Shown piece by piece: positions 12,901 to 27,900 of a DNA stretch of 64,000 bases. A model generated the notes under the pieces. The model had not been told where the DNA came from, did not search any database, and saw nothing but the letters and a program-made list of their open reading frames with translations. Position numbers and translations under genes: made by a program. Origin of the DNA: Mactromeris polynyma. Lineage: Eukaryota > Mollusca > Bivalvia > Venerida > Mactridae. How positions within the stretch are numbered: the stretch's first letter is position 1; each line of letters begins with the position of its first letter. Where the stretch lies: assembly GCA_032209605.1 (NCBI GenBank), contig JASFXZ010000001.1:3720001-3784000 (forward strand), given 5' to 3'.

Positions 12901-15900
12901 TAGTACACCGACAATCAGTTATAAAACGTCTGAATTACCGAAATCCACCAATCAAAACGTAGGTGAAGGGGTACATTCTAACAAGCTGTATGTTCCTTGT
13001 CGCACATGAAATGAGCGGTGCTGTACGATTTCCAACCTATCCTTTAAGTGACGTCATTTCCAAAAAACGTCAAATGTGACGTCACCATTATTGACAGTAT
13101 GCTTATATAATGCAAACTTTATCCGCATTATTGTATAGATTGAAACAACAACTGTTACATTTGCCGCAAACATTATATCCATTATGGTGTGAAATCCTTA
13201 AGGATAACTAATTAATACCTGTAAAATTATACGATCTGACATGGCGGATTAGCCACACCGCATAATTAAGGCGTGTCAAGACGACAGCGGAACTTGTTTA
13301 ACTATTGTTGTTGGACTGTTACGAATTTTGCGACAACACCGATCAATACTAGCCCTTAATCTGTTCCTAACTTCCGTATCTGAATCATGTATATTGATTT
13401 GACAGTCACATTCCCTTTGACATTAATACAAGTAATCAAATACCAATAAAACGCGATTGATAACCATCTAGAATATCACGATGCACGACAACAATAGATG
13501 CAATCCGAAATTAGTTAAACACATTTTTAACAGGAAACAAACTAAGATTTATTTAGAACTATTGAAGTTCACTCAGGCGTTAAGGCTGTTTTTGTTGTCA
13601 TTGCTATTCGAGGAAGAGTTTTAACGATGTATTGTTGTTCTTACCGTAGGATTATATGGAAACCCCGTATTCTATAGAACAGCGGAGAAGCTCTCGAATG
13701 TATGCGAAAAGTAAACGAACAGCAAATTTTTCCACTGGAACAATCAGCAGATTTCATAATAAAAGGTACATGACAAAAAGGGATATTTAAAAATATATAC
13801 ACTGAAATGCCGAAAGGGCACGTATGAACAAAACATACGCCCTGGACTATATATACCTTACAGTAACACCTTTTACTGTTTTTTATTCTGCCTCAATACG
13901 AAGACCACCTAAAAAGAAGGCCAGTTGTCAAGGATCCCAAGGGTGGTCTTATAACTGTACCTTCTAATTCTTCTTGCAAACACGCAGAATATGTCTGAAC
14001 TTTTTCTAAACTCATAGCGCGTGTATATATGTAGAGTAAAAATAAACAGTTTCATTATTCGAAGAATTTCTGGAAATGGAAACTGTTTTCTTGTATCAGA
14101 GTAGCGTGTATTTGTACTTCAATGACTGATTGGCAACGCTTTCAACAACAATTTACAGCAACAATAACAATTTCATTACGACCTTAATTTCTAATTGTTG
14201 CTTTCTGTTGCTTGCCTTTGTTGCCCGATGTCAACAAGAAGCAAGCAATGTTGTTATGATTGTATGTTTATGACACGTGATATATCACCGCACAATAACA
14301 GAAACTGACAGAAATCGGAATGAGTCTGGTAATATTCTGATTTATTTACCAGTTATGGATTCGTAGCAAACCCATTCACTGGAAACCACGCATGTAGTTT
14401 GCTTGTTCGTTCCGACGAGTAACAGTATGATGTTACAAATCAATACATCCTTGCAAACAGGAATTTGTAACAATCAGCATTATGAAATTGACATTTACTT
14501 GGCTCTCTAGAATTATCAGTAGCGTAATAGCGACAACAGAAAATCCAAACAATAGTGGGCGACAAATATATGGAAAAGGTATTATTAAAATTCAATACTG
14601 GGAATGCCGCCTACACAATATACTTCCCCTGGGAAAACAACAGCCTGCAAAACATTGGGCACTGAGGCGGTGCAAGGGTAAACATGCATGGGAACAGCCT
14701 ACAACACATTGGGCACTGAGGCGGTGCAAGGGTAAACATGCATGGGAACAGCCTACAACACATTGGGCACTGAGGCGGTGCAAGGGTAAACATGCATGGG
14801 AACAGCCTACAAAACATTGGGCACTGAGGAGGTGCAAGGGTAAACATGCATGGGAACAGGGGCGCAATGTCTAGCCGACCATAACATATCAAAGGACAAG
14901 TTAGGGGAACGACAAGAGGGAAGTTCAAAGGATGAAATACAACTAAAAACCATTGTGTAGAGTTATGTAGAAAACTATGTTCTTAGCACTTTTCTATCTG
15001 AAATGATACGGGGTTGTCAAAATAATCTGGCCATATACATGGTTCTTATACCAATGTACATCAAGTCTTAATATGAAAGCGATTGTTCTTAAATTTTAGG
15101 ATTCAATTTATTACATAATTCTGTATGCGTCACGGTTGCACGCTCAGAGACAACATCAAACGTACGCACAAAACACTCATTATTTATGTAACGATTGAAG
15201 GGATTTGCGTATGAGTGCGTTATACAAATTGTCCCATGTGTTTTATCCATTAATAATGTTTAGTTTCACTCTAGTTTAAAGCTAACTCGTCTCAAATAAA
15301 TTTGAAATGGAGAACCGTGTTATTAATCAATGAAACAATTATGATTCTACTTGATTATAATACTTAGAATTTAGGCTCCGTGATAAAAAATATCAGCTGA
15401 TCTGATGTGGAATGAATTCAGACTTCGTGTTGACAAAGGCTCAGCTGATCTGGTGTGGAAATTATTTTCCATTTTCTAAAAGCAATTGATACAATACTCT
15501 TCTTAAATTAACTAAAAAGTGCCTAAAAAATAACATGGTGTAACATTCAAAACACATTTAAAACATTACTTGTTTATGAGAAATCAATTAATTATACGTA
15601 TGACTGAAAATTATCTAGATCAAACCGGCCTCAATTTTCCAGAATTGGTTTTAATCTATTAATCATATGTCAGAATAAAGTGTCCCCAAGATAACTAGTG
15701 TAGACTGGTTTATGTGACCCCTGGATAGCCAGTGTAGACTGATTTATGTGTCCCCAGGATAGCCAGTGTAGACTGGTTTGTGTGTCCCCTGGATAGGCAG
15801 TGTAGACTGGTTTATGTGTACCCTGGATAACTAGTGTAGACTGGTTTATGTGTCCCCTGGATAGCCAGTGTAGACTGGTTTATGTGTACCCTGGATAACT

Positions 15901-18900
15901 AGTGTAGACTGGTTTATGTGTCCCCTGGATAGCCAGTGTAGACTGGTTTATGTGTCCCCTGGATAACTAGTGTAGACTGGTTTATGTGTCCCCTGGATAG
16001 CCAGTGTAAACTGGTTTATGTGTCCCCTGGATAACTAGTGTAGACTGGTTTATGTGTCCCCTGGATAGCCAGTGTAGACTGGTTTATGTGTCTCCTGGAT
16101 AGCCAGTGTAGACTGGTTTATGTGTCTCCTGGATAACTAGTGTAGACTGGTTTATGTGTCCCCTGGATAGCCAGTGTAAACTGGTTTATGTGTCCCCTGG
16201 ATAACTAGTGTAGACTGGTTTATGTGTCCCCTGGATAGCCAGTGTAAACTGGTTTATGTGTCCCCTGGATAACTAGTGTAGACTGGTTTATGTGTCCCCT
16301 GGATAGCCAGTGTAGACTGGTTTATGTGTCTCCTGGATAGCCAGTGTAGACTGGTTTATGTGTCTCCTGGATAACTAGTGTAGACTGGTTTATGTGTCCC
16401 CTGGATAGCCAGTGTAAACTGGTTTATGTGTCCCCTGGATAGCCAGTGTAGACTGGTTTCACTGAATGAAAAAAGTCTAAAACCATTTATATACGAGAAC
16501 ATCACAGTCGTCTGCCATCATAGATACTTATTAGTAATATTGTGTTCGTTCTTTCGGAGTATTTTTCAATCAATATCCTGTATTCGGATATCCGATTGTT
16601 ACGTTTGGTTCCATGATAACTGAAGCAACCAATGTGTGTAATGTGACCATGTATGGGATACGTTCACTGTATCTGCTTCACTCGCAATTTCTCTTTGATT
16701 ACAAAAGCTGGGTTGGACAGTTCTGTGTTCTCTTCAACTTTGATTGATTGTTTTGTTGATCTAGTATTTCACGAGAACAGCTGTCTGTTTCTTTATTCCC
16801 CGATTTCAAAATATGGATACCCCCAAGACAAAACCTGTATGTGTGACGTTGGGCTATGAAGTCGAGTATTTCCCAATTAAATGTTGACGTCAAAAACTAA
16901 TGCTTTCTCGGAAGTTCCATTGGCTGCTTCATTTAGATTTATATACTTTGTTTGTATTCATATTGTCTCTACCTTTGCAGGGGAGTTACATGTACCATTA
17001 GAAGTGTGTGGGGCCGTGGTGAAGAGGGAGCTAGATTACTGGCAAATAAACGAGAACCATATAAAGTCATGCTGCTGGAGAACCTACAGATCGTATATAG
17101 AAAACAAACGAATTCTGGATTCATTTAACCGGAGTATACTTCGCGAACATGTCACAGTCGACTTTGACCACCTCAAGGGCTGGAAAAAGTTTCAAACCAA
17201 GGTTTGGCTTATATTGGAGCATCCGCGGACGTCCAGAGCTGCTATGGTAAGTATTCTATAATCCAGTCTTCATGGTAACCCACTAGCCCGAAGCAAGGTG
17301 TTGTAACTTTGAGTTTGGGCTTGCAGAAATTACTGCTAGCTCAAATAGACTAGTGCTTAATTTAGTAAATACACTTTTCTCAGAAATCGGAAAAAAATAA
17401 TCATCCATGATTTTAACAAATTGTATAGACATGTTATTATGATTTTCTGCTTTTTATGAATTTGTGTTACATCATTATATATAAGTTTGAGCTAGTAAGA
17501 ATGATATCGGGCTTGTGGTATGGCTAAGCAACTTACCCAAACGGGCTAGTGCTCTAAAACAATTCAAACAGAGCCCTGATGAACGGTTTTGTAATTATCA
17601 ACTTTATCACCGTTTCGTAATTAAAAACACCACTATCACATATTGTCACGTGACTTATATAGTCCAACGATTATGTTAAATGGTATGTGCGTATAATATG
17701 CACAAGTACACCTCTATCACAACGATTATGTTAAATGGTATGTGCGTATAATATGCACAAGTACACCTCTATCACAACGATTATGTTAAATGGTATGTGC
17801 GTATAATATGCACAAGTACACCTCTATCACAACGATTATGTTAAATGGTATGTGCGTATAATATGCACAAGTACATCTCTATCACAACGTTTCAATACGA
17901 ATTGCTCCTGGCAAACTAACATCGATTTTTTTTTCAACAAGTCTAGGTTAACAGTGCACTGTGCTAATTAGTTTGAATGTTTAGTTCGTATACCAATCTA
18001 TTTTAAGACTGATCATCTGATGTTTTCTGATTTGCAATATTGATGGGACATTGAACTTTTAATCGTTGAAAAACAAGATTTTTAAAAATAAGTATACAGT
18101 CTATACTATTGCCTTTGAAGTTCTGTTCTGCGCTGTACTGCAGGCATAAATGAAATGGACGTCTCCATGACAACACCTGTATTATTGACGTTAGTTTTGA
18201 CGTCGAGTATTTCCCAATGAAATGTTGACGTCGCAAACTTGAGTGATTTCCTGGGAGTGTCTTTGGGTGCTTAAGTTTGATTTATAGAATTAAATGAGCA
18301 TAAACATGTTGATACATGTTATGAAATCTGTATGTCTTTATTTGAAAAAAACAACAACAACAGGAGAGTTGTTTTAAGAACTAATAGAAGAGGTTGGAAA
18401 TCGTACAGCGGCGCTCGTATGGAAAGTGTGCTTTAAAATATAATATAATTGTGTCAGTACTTAATGATCCAACATCAGAGTTATTTGGTAACTGTTAGTG
18501 GATTAATCTTATTGAACTTGCAACCGTTACTTCAATTCTCATATTGGTTCGCAATTAACAAATTGCGTTCTGACAATAATGTGACATAGATTGTTCGTTC
18601 ATTGGACTATCAAACGTACTCTTCTTGATCATTAATTCTGATACAAGTTTGTGTTAAAATTATCGCGCAAAGCACTTTTATGTCACGTGTATTCACACGT
18701 GATACGCAGCGGGAGAGTTGGGAGATATGCGGTCGTAGTCAAACAATTTCTAGCAATTTAACTAACTTATGTTATGTGTATTGCAAATTTCTAACATCCC
18801 CACATATGAAGGTAAATCGCACAAGCTTCTTCACGTTTGTTCCCATGTACCTGATTGTCCCCTTAACAAATCAAGATGGTTCGGAATAGCCAGTACTGAA

Positions 18901-21900
18901 TATTTTCAGTAGAACGACCGTGTTTGTTCTCATTTATCCGAATGTCCCCCTAAACAAATCGAGATGGTTCGGAATAGCCAGTACCGAAAATTTACAGTAC
19001 AATCCAATGTTTGATATATCCGGCTACACAATAAAATCAAACGTTGGTTGTCTAAGATGAAACAGACGATTGGGATTTAGCGAATCAATTCAACTCGCTC
19101 AGTAATGAAATTGTCGTCGCAGAAACATAAATCATCTGATAAGACTTAATTTGGCGCGTGATTTAGCGACCTTCACCTTATCAAATGGTACGGATGTAGC
19201 GGAAGTTGTACATTTCTAAACTAAACAATCACCGGCATATTTGCAGACGTCACTGACAAAACATGCGGTGATCAGCAACACTTATCTAGATACGTCAATC
19301 AGACAAGATGAATGAATTATTGATATCCGTCCTGTTGTTTTTAAACCAGAAGTTGACGATGTTCTAGATGGTAAATCGTTATAAGCGTGATTGGTGGTGT
19401 TGCCTGTCAAACCCGTAGTCAGAGTTTTACATTGCTTCGTTATCAGTTAGAGCAGACGATACAACCAACAGACGGCCGATTATCTCATTTTACTGCATTG
19501 TTACTATAACTACGTCATTAAATGAAGCTTGTAAAGATTTATTTCAATGACTTATCAAACAAAGGTCTCATGACAGGACTTCAAAGTTCCACTGCCAAGA
19601 CATTATAACGATAAAGTTTTGTTACCCTACTAAATCATAATCAATTTGAAACATTAACATTCAGTATTGAAGTGGAAAACTACAATGAATAAACCTTTAG
19701 CGGTTTGACATTTAGAAATTGCTATAAATTAGTCTAGCTACGGTACATGGCAACAAAACAAAATGACCAGAACGCCGCTTTATTAAAAATACGAATCATT
19801 TTATCCTTAATTTGTCTATACCATTATGTCTGGTCTCATCTGATTCATGTTAGTTCTAATGTTAATTCCGACTAAATAAATATCAGTTGGTAGACAACAT
19901 TATCAATTACCCCCCCCCCCCCGCCCGCCCACTATGTGTCAATAAAGTATTTACGAAGTACAGATTGAGGCATGGGGGAAAGTAGCTACACAATGGCTGC
20001 CGAAAGTGAATGTACCGTACTGCGTAGTCTCTGTGAAAGTATGCCAGAGATCTTTTTAATATTAGGAATACGTACGATGCACACGAAACATTTACCATGA
20101 AAGATATTTCATTATCATGTAACATTTCATAGCAGACTATCTTATTCAAACAGAACATCGTACTGAATACAAACAATTAATAGCCAATCGGTACTATTTT
20201 TCGTAGAGTACATTTCATCTTACCACGGATCAATGTCATTTGCTATTTTGCTCTAAGCATTATCGAACATGTAATTAAAATAGATAGGAAGTTTTTAATT
20301 ATCTGAAATCTACAGTCATTATGGGAAGTACAGGTACATTGATTAGAAACGGAAATTATTATTAGATCAATGACAAACGTTGATAATGTTCATTACGAAT
20401 CTGTCATGATGATATGTGGCGAGGAATGTTACAGTATATAAGCGACAATCTGATGCAAAGATCCGACTGTCATGTAGCGATAAATCGATACGTTGTACTT
20501 TCTAAGCCATGTTCTTGCTTGAGAGCATTTGTTACAATGATGATAATAGTAATAAATCTTTATTTAAGAAAGTAATCTCTTTTGATACACAGTAAACTCT
20601 CATCACAGTGGCATTCGTTATAACAGAATATTCATTTAACAACACAAATCTGGTGGGATTTAATCTGTACATTGTGTTACTGATCTATAGCAATATAACG
20701 ACACATTTTAATACAATGAAACAAATCCAGGGAACACAACATGGTTGTGATACCGAGAATTGACTGTACAAAGAGAATCAATAAACATCTTATGAGTTTA
20801 AGGTTTGAATTTTTCTCGTAAAAGGCCACAAAACACAAGTAACTCAGCGATGTATGAAATGAATTCAAACATAGTTCGCACCATTTGACATTTTTTACGT
20901 TCCTATAAGTTTAAAAATATTATTTCTATGTAATGTTAATTTGAAATCGAAGTAAAATAAACATGTCGTTTTGGTCTTTCTTCTTAGATTCCATTCATTG
21001 AACGAGTTGATACATATATTTATTCTGAAGAAAAACGGTTAGCGATTTTTTTGGGTGCAGCCGTACTAACAAGGTTTTGCTTTTTGCATATCAATTTTGT
21101 GTAAACCAATCAAATCTTGCGTTAACCACCAAGGCAATTTCTCTTCAATCGAACAACGTTTGTAACCTTGACGCGGATTGACTAACCTTTCGATATAGGG
21201 TACGTTACCTTACCGAAATCCACTGAATTTCGGTGAATTTACCGAACTCCATTTTGGATTTGGAGCAATCGTAACATCTCTCGGCATTTTTTATGTTGCA
21301 CAACACATCTTAACTTCAAATTGCGCCGACCATCTTTTTCAATATATTTCTTGTTTATCAATGTTCTGTTAACTGTTTCCTAGCAACAACTGTCGATCAT
21401 TTAGGCGTTTTGAAAGAATGTCTGGAATGAAATGAAAGCGTCTAAATGAAAAACACCAGTCACGTACCTTCAGGCAATTTCTGTTGGAGACTGACATAAT
21501 ATATCAACTGGAAATTAAATAAAGGATGAAATTGAAACTCTAAATATAGAATAAACGTTACATTTACATTAGAAAAACGATTAAGATGCTATAGGGAAAG
21601 TCACATACACAAGACATGCCTCCCCACAGAAATCCCAGAGAAACACGAGCTGACGAAACATTAGGGACTGTGGAGGTGTAAATATCTATGGGAATGTAAG
21701 GAAAAGTAAAACATATGTATCCAACTGATGAACCGTCTCCCGTGGCCGACTGGTTATGGCATCCACCTTGGGAGCGGGAGGTCGAAGGTTCGAATCCCGG
21801 TAGGGGTCCGTTCTGATATGGCCGGTTCGAGGGCCGCCAGCTAGTTAAATAATGGTTATCGTGTGCCTACCTGTCTGTTGCCTGGCATTAAAAGGATAGG

Positions 21901-24900
21901 AATCGTGAAGTAAATGTGCTCAGAAAGAATAAGTCTGAACAGGATGGCCCTTTAAATAGGGATCCGTGACCGTGTTTGTGTTTTCTGAGCCTTAGATAAT
22001 GACATCATGCAATATCTCGCTACATTTATATATATTAGGCAGAGAGAATAAGTTGCTACAGGGAACCCCCCATAAATAAGTCAATGCCTCCCCACACAGA
22101 CCTCCCGGAGAACAACAGTCCACAAAACATGAGGCATTTGAGGAGGTGCAAGGGCAAACACCTGTTCGGCTTGCACAATAAACAACTGGAAAATACTTAC
22201 AAACTTTGAATATCAGGTGATGAAAAATATTTGATTGAAATGTTTTAAATTATTGCTTCATCTGCACTTTTCCTACCCAAATTGTTCAGAACTCTGACCA
22301 TACTTTCAGACAAGAACATATTAAGTTTCCTATATAGTTCTATAATAAAGCTAGTCCCGGCCACAGGCGGCCAATGGTTTTCCGCATTTCAAAATTATTC
22401 TTTCATTCATGGGTACCTACCAATTTACAATGATAAAAAACAGCCCTGCGTCCCTTTTGGACTGGTAATAATTTTCAGACAACACTCGAAGTACAAATGA
22501 GCGCCGCTGTACGATTTCCAACCGCTTCTTTAAATGACGTCATTTCCAAAAAACGTCACATGTGACGTCACCATGTACTGACAGTAAGCAATATTTGCCC
22601 CATGTCGCAATATGAAAACGAAATGACCCTAGGTAATAGTTAGTAGATTTTAAGTAAAATCTTATTGATTAAGAAGGGGCGGAGCGAGCGAGCCCCCTTC
22701 TTAACCAAAAAGATTTTACTTAATATCTACTAACTGACTTAGAATGTAACCTACATTACTTAGAATGTAACCTACATTTTGATTGGCCGATACGCATGCA
22801 AGTTTCAAATAAAAGCTATAACGGACAAGAATAGTAAATTTCCTAATATAATAACGCTCACACAGATTCGCAGTAGGCGGAGCTTAAAAAGCCCGCGAAA
22901 AGTCGAAATTCTTAATGAATAAGTGTAGTACTTAACGGGAGCCGTTCTGTCATTTCATTGGCTGAAAATGTAGGTTGCATTCTAAGCAGTAAATATTGTT
23001 TCCTGCTTGCAAATAGTGACATAACATGTTGCGTTTTCTTGAAATGACGTCACGTACAGAAGAGGTGGTAAATCCCATAGCAGCGCTCAGATATTCAAAC
23101 ATTTCGTCCGACTTAAACATAATTGCCTGCGGCGTCTTCGCGTACAGAACATTATAGAAACAAAATATGGAAACAGTAATCAATTGCCAGGCGGCCTCTT
23201 CTATTGACAAGCCTTGTCAAGTGCATCTGGTATAACTTAATGTTAAATGCTTAATGGAGCCAGACAATGTTAATAATTGCTAAGCAAATTTTGTAGAGAT
23301 ACTTGAGAGACATTCTCCTGAATGTTGCAACAATGTCCTATCAATAACCTAACTACAGCTGGGCGCTATGAATGTTAATGCAAAGTCTAACGAGAATATG
23401 ATTGCATTTTGTATGAAGTTACGAAACATGACAATATTACGTACAGTAAAACCTCGATAATAAGACCACCCTTGGGACCCTTGAACACTGGTATTCTTAT
23501 TGAGGTGGTCCTAATATTGAGGTTGGATATAGAGCAAAACAGTGAAAATGGACTTGAAAATTGTGCTCTTAATTTCGAGGTGGTCTTATTATTAAAGTGG
23601 TCTTTGTTTAGGAAATTTAGGCATTACCAATGAATGTGGAAATAATTGTGATCTGTGGAAAATGGACTTTATTATATAACTACAGTCGGACCTCGTTCAT
23701 TCGAATTCATCGGGTCCGAAATTTATTTCGAATTATACATGGTTTCGAATAGCCCATTTCAATTCGACGTGCCTAAGAAGATACATTGGGAGCGGATATT
23801 TATTTCGGATGATACCAATTTTTCAGATAGAAGGTTGTCGAATAACCGAGGTCTGACTGTATATAGGAAACTAAACATGTTCTTATATATACTTAATATT
23901 GCCATGTTTCGTAACTTCATACACGTTAACACATATTCATGATGGTTTCTAGATGTTTGTTACCACACGTGACTTTGAACCAACAATCCAAGTCAAACTA
24001 GCGACAAATTTAGGCTTGGTTAATTATTCTTTTACTTCTTCATTTACTTGGGACTTGTATTTCTTGTGCGTCCCACTCTCTTCTTAACCTTTTCAAGAAA
24101 CTGTTTGTTATTGACATTTAATATTCTGAAAGTTTACGCGCCCTCATTAATGCGCGAGTCCCCGTCCGGTCAGCTCAGCTGGAAATACGCTGGGCTTTCA
24201 CCCGGGAGGTATGGCTCGATTGTCGGGAGGGGCAGGTCATGTCCTTCTGTTGCCGGGAGGGGCAGGTCATGTCCTTCTGTGAACATTTGGCTACGGGATC
24301 GTTTTCTAATGTATCGTTTTGATAACGAACATGGAATGACATTACGTTTCATTACATCGGAGATTTTCATTTCAGAAATTGCCATAACTGAAATGTCAGT
24401 ATAAAAACTGGGGGCATAAACAAGTTTGATAACGGTACACTACAAAATAACAATTACCTTTCTCAAAGGAAGATATAAAGATAAATCAAGTAAAGTGCAT
24501 GTTAATTCAAGACCTAAAAGAAAAAAGTCTAACATATGAGAGCAATTGAAGACGTCTATTAAATATAAAATAAGCTAACATCTGGTAATGTCTTAACTTG
24601 TCCTGTGATGTATTACGTCCATTAACCCCCCCCCCCCGCGCTGTTTGTCCTCTTTGATTCTCCTTAGTTATCCCATATTGTCGGCCAGGCCAATCCTTGC
24701 GCCGTTCCCTTACGTTTTTACACTTGCGCCTCCTCAACTGCCTTATATTTTATGGACTGTTGTTTTTCCGGAGGTCTTTGTGGAGAGGCATTGTCTTATG
24801 TATGTAGCGCTCCCTGTAGCAACTTATTCTCTCTCTGTTCATATTAAAAAAGAGAACTTTTGAATTACTCTGAGAATTAGCCTACACGTAGATAACATCT

Positions 24901-27900
24901 TCTATTATCATCTGATACAACAATAAGTTTTTGTCCGTTGTAACAAAGCGAACATGGCTTAAATTATTCCTAATTATTCCTTATGGTCTGTTGGGCCATT
25001 CCTTGTGCCTCTGTTCCTTAATATGTGTACCGTTTGACCTCCTTAAGTGCATTATGTTTTGTGGATTGTTATTTTTCCTGAGGTCTGCGTGGGGAGGTAT
25101 TGTCTTGTGTATGTGGCGTTCCCCGTAGTTACGTACTCTCTCTGTTAAATATAACAGTGCACTAGTATTCATCAATTTCTTACTATTATGGGATTTACTG
25201 AACCAAGTCTCTCTCAGACAAAATTGTCCTTTGTTTCGGTACTTTGTCTCATTGTCGTGATGTTTGAGAGACAGAACATTATAGACATACAACAGTAATC
25301 AATAACATCAGAAACATCGGCAATAGTGCAACACATCAGTTTGTACTTCTAGAATGTTCTGTTTATATTTATGTATGAATGCATTAATTGAGCATCTATT
25401 GAGAGTGTTTATCTTCTTTGTACTATATATGAGTTATATACGTTTTTAAAGGACACATTTTACGTGGTTAGTAATTAAGTCATTACGATCCCATATGAGT
25501 TTCATTAGTAAATTAGATGTGTCCATAGGACAGGGTTGCCCCCGCTATGGGGTTTTCAAGCGTTATTGATCTGAAACCAGTTAATAAAGTTGAAAGAACC
25601 ATAACTAGGGGCTTGTAACTGAAATCATACTGGATCTGTATTATATTATCCTATCCTATATGCCCAATATGAATTGAACACATCCATCCTTTCAAGAGTT
25701 GTTAGTCGGAAACCAATTTTGGTACGAGCGGACAGGGGTAACACTTGATGTCACTTTGTCATTCACCGAATGGCGGGGACATACAAAATGTCGTTGGGGT
25801 CTGGCTTATTTGACAAATTTATTGCCCGTTAGCTGAATGGTTAGAACGCTAGACTATCACCCGGGAGGTCAGGGATTGATTCCCGGGATGGACAGGTCAT
25901 GTCATTCTGTGACACTTGCCTACGGTCATTTGTCCTCCACCTCTGATTCATGTGGAGAAGTTGTCAGCCGCTTGCGGAAGGACAATATATCACTGGTTGT
26001 TAATTAATTCCAGGAAAACTAGTTAGGTCAACTGACTGACATATATAACTGAACATTGTTTAAAACCGGCGTTAAACACGATTTAAACACTCAAAATAAT
26101 GTCCGACAATCTGTAGTGATTTACGAGCGATCCAGATATAGACTGCTTCATTTAGCAATTTATTTTGTCACGCAATATATTTTCTCTTCAATAGGAATTT
26201 AAGGCTTCTGGGATCTAACTATGATAAGATAATAAAATGTATTAACCAAACCGTCACTTGTCATGACAACAATGATTTTTAATTCAATTAACTGTTCCTG
26301 TATCGCTCTTATCAACTTTATGTCACCATTTCGATAGGATGTGTTATTGCCCGTATGGATGCCGTATACTTTGCACTATTTATCTTTTGTGTCATTTATG
26401 CCACTTGTGTGTTTTATTGATCGTATGCCATAGGCGTCTGTGATTTTGTGCGTGACTTTTGTCAGCGAGTCTAGTCTTTTTACTCGTTCTGTTGCTTGAT
26501 GTTCGGCTCTGGTATCGCTTTATGTCAGGCAATCGGGGCATTAGTTTTATGACGCAGTAGTTTCTGTTCGTGTAGTGCGCCTGTTAGAACTAGCGTGCCT
26601 TTTAATTAGAAGATCAGCTGTACGGTTGTTAGAGAGCATCGCTGATAATCTCAAAGTTGTTTCCTACAATACCCATTGTTATCATTGATGATTTGAGTTA
26701 ATACCAGGGAATTGCAAGAATCAGTTTAACCACTAACTGACTAACCACACGACCTGTCCTGACGACAGTAAACCAGTTAATCAAACGATACTGTAGAAGT
26801 CTGCCACACATTGTTAGGTTAGGTTTATATTTTAGCCGTTGCACTTCATTATAAACCAACCGGCCATATCAGAACTGACCCTATCGTGATTCTAACCTTG
26901 ATTCTTGGTCCCAAGTCGGTTGTCATTTCTTCTTGTTTTTACCACTTCTCCTATTACGCAAATGAAAAAGTGTTTCATGTTTTGACTCCTGTATTTATTA
27001 CCTCTATCTTGTCTTCCTTTCATCTTCATTAACTACATTGAAATATTTGTTTCCATCTATGTTACTTCTTGTCTATCTGTTTATATGGATTTGAACATGT
27101 TGTGATTTATAGTACCATACAGTAAATTTATAGTATAATAGTCTTGTCTTGTCAACTTTCGCCTTAAGTCCCCGTATCCCGTACCGATATCTAGTATGTA
27201 GTGGAGAGATTTTTAACAAGCTTATACTAGTACTTCCAATTCTATCCACTTGTCTATTATATGTACATTGCTATTTTGCTATATGCGGTATATAATATGA
27301 CACTTCAGACAAATACATATGTTTAAACTAATTTGTACTTATAAAGGTTGAGCACATATACTCTAAAATGTTATGTTGATCAAATATAAAACCGAGGTAA
27401 TCAAAAGGGAAGTTACTGGATTGTGAATTCTGATATTTGTTTAGTGTTTAGCCATTTAAAGATCGATCATATATAGTGGTCAGTTGACCTTACCAGTTTG
27501 CCTGGAATTACTTAATTACCGGTCCCAGTTTCCCTTCCGGAAGCAGCTACCAGCTACTCCAATTTAAGTGGACAACACGGAGGAAAGGGATGGAATGGAT
27601 GGAATACACCACAGGGCAAGCTTATAAAGCAAGTGGCAACGCGCCGAAAAGGGTGCGGAGAGAACAATGAGTATTACGTGTATATAAAATCCGATATCGG
27701 CACAGTATCTGGACATGTGAGATGTTTAGAATGTACCACTTGCTAAGCAACGAGCTAGTATACTCGTTGGAAATCAAGTACGTTTGGTTAGGCTTACTGG
27801 TCGCTGTATACAGCTATTGAAAAACAACCTTCAACAAAATTAAACTCAGAACAAATTGGATAAATTCTTTAATTGTCAATCACAGAGAGGCGTTCCCATT

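Noticed and set aside
14482..14928. ORFs of 91-130 codons on both strands
   Set aside because: They are produced by the 54-bp tandem repeat, whose length is a multiple of three.
18361..18420. Relic duplicate of Kv exon 2 after CAACAGGAGAGTT
   Set aside because: Weak similarity to the start of exon 2 ends within about 40 bp, and the shared upstream flank is explained by a dispersed repeat also found at 60425.
21731..21805. Functional tRNA gene
   Set aside because: Boxes A and B are good, but the acceptor stem does not close and SINE body sequence follows; a second decayed copy supports a SINE.
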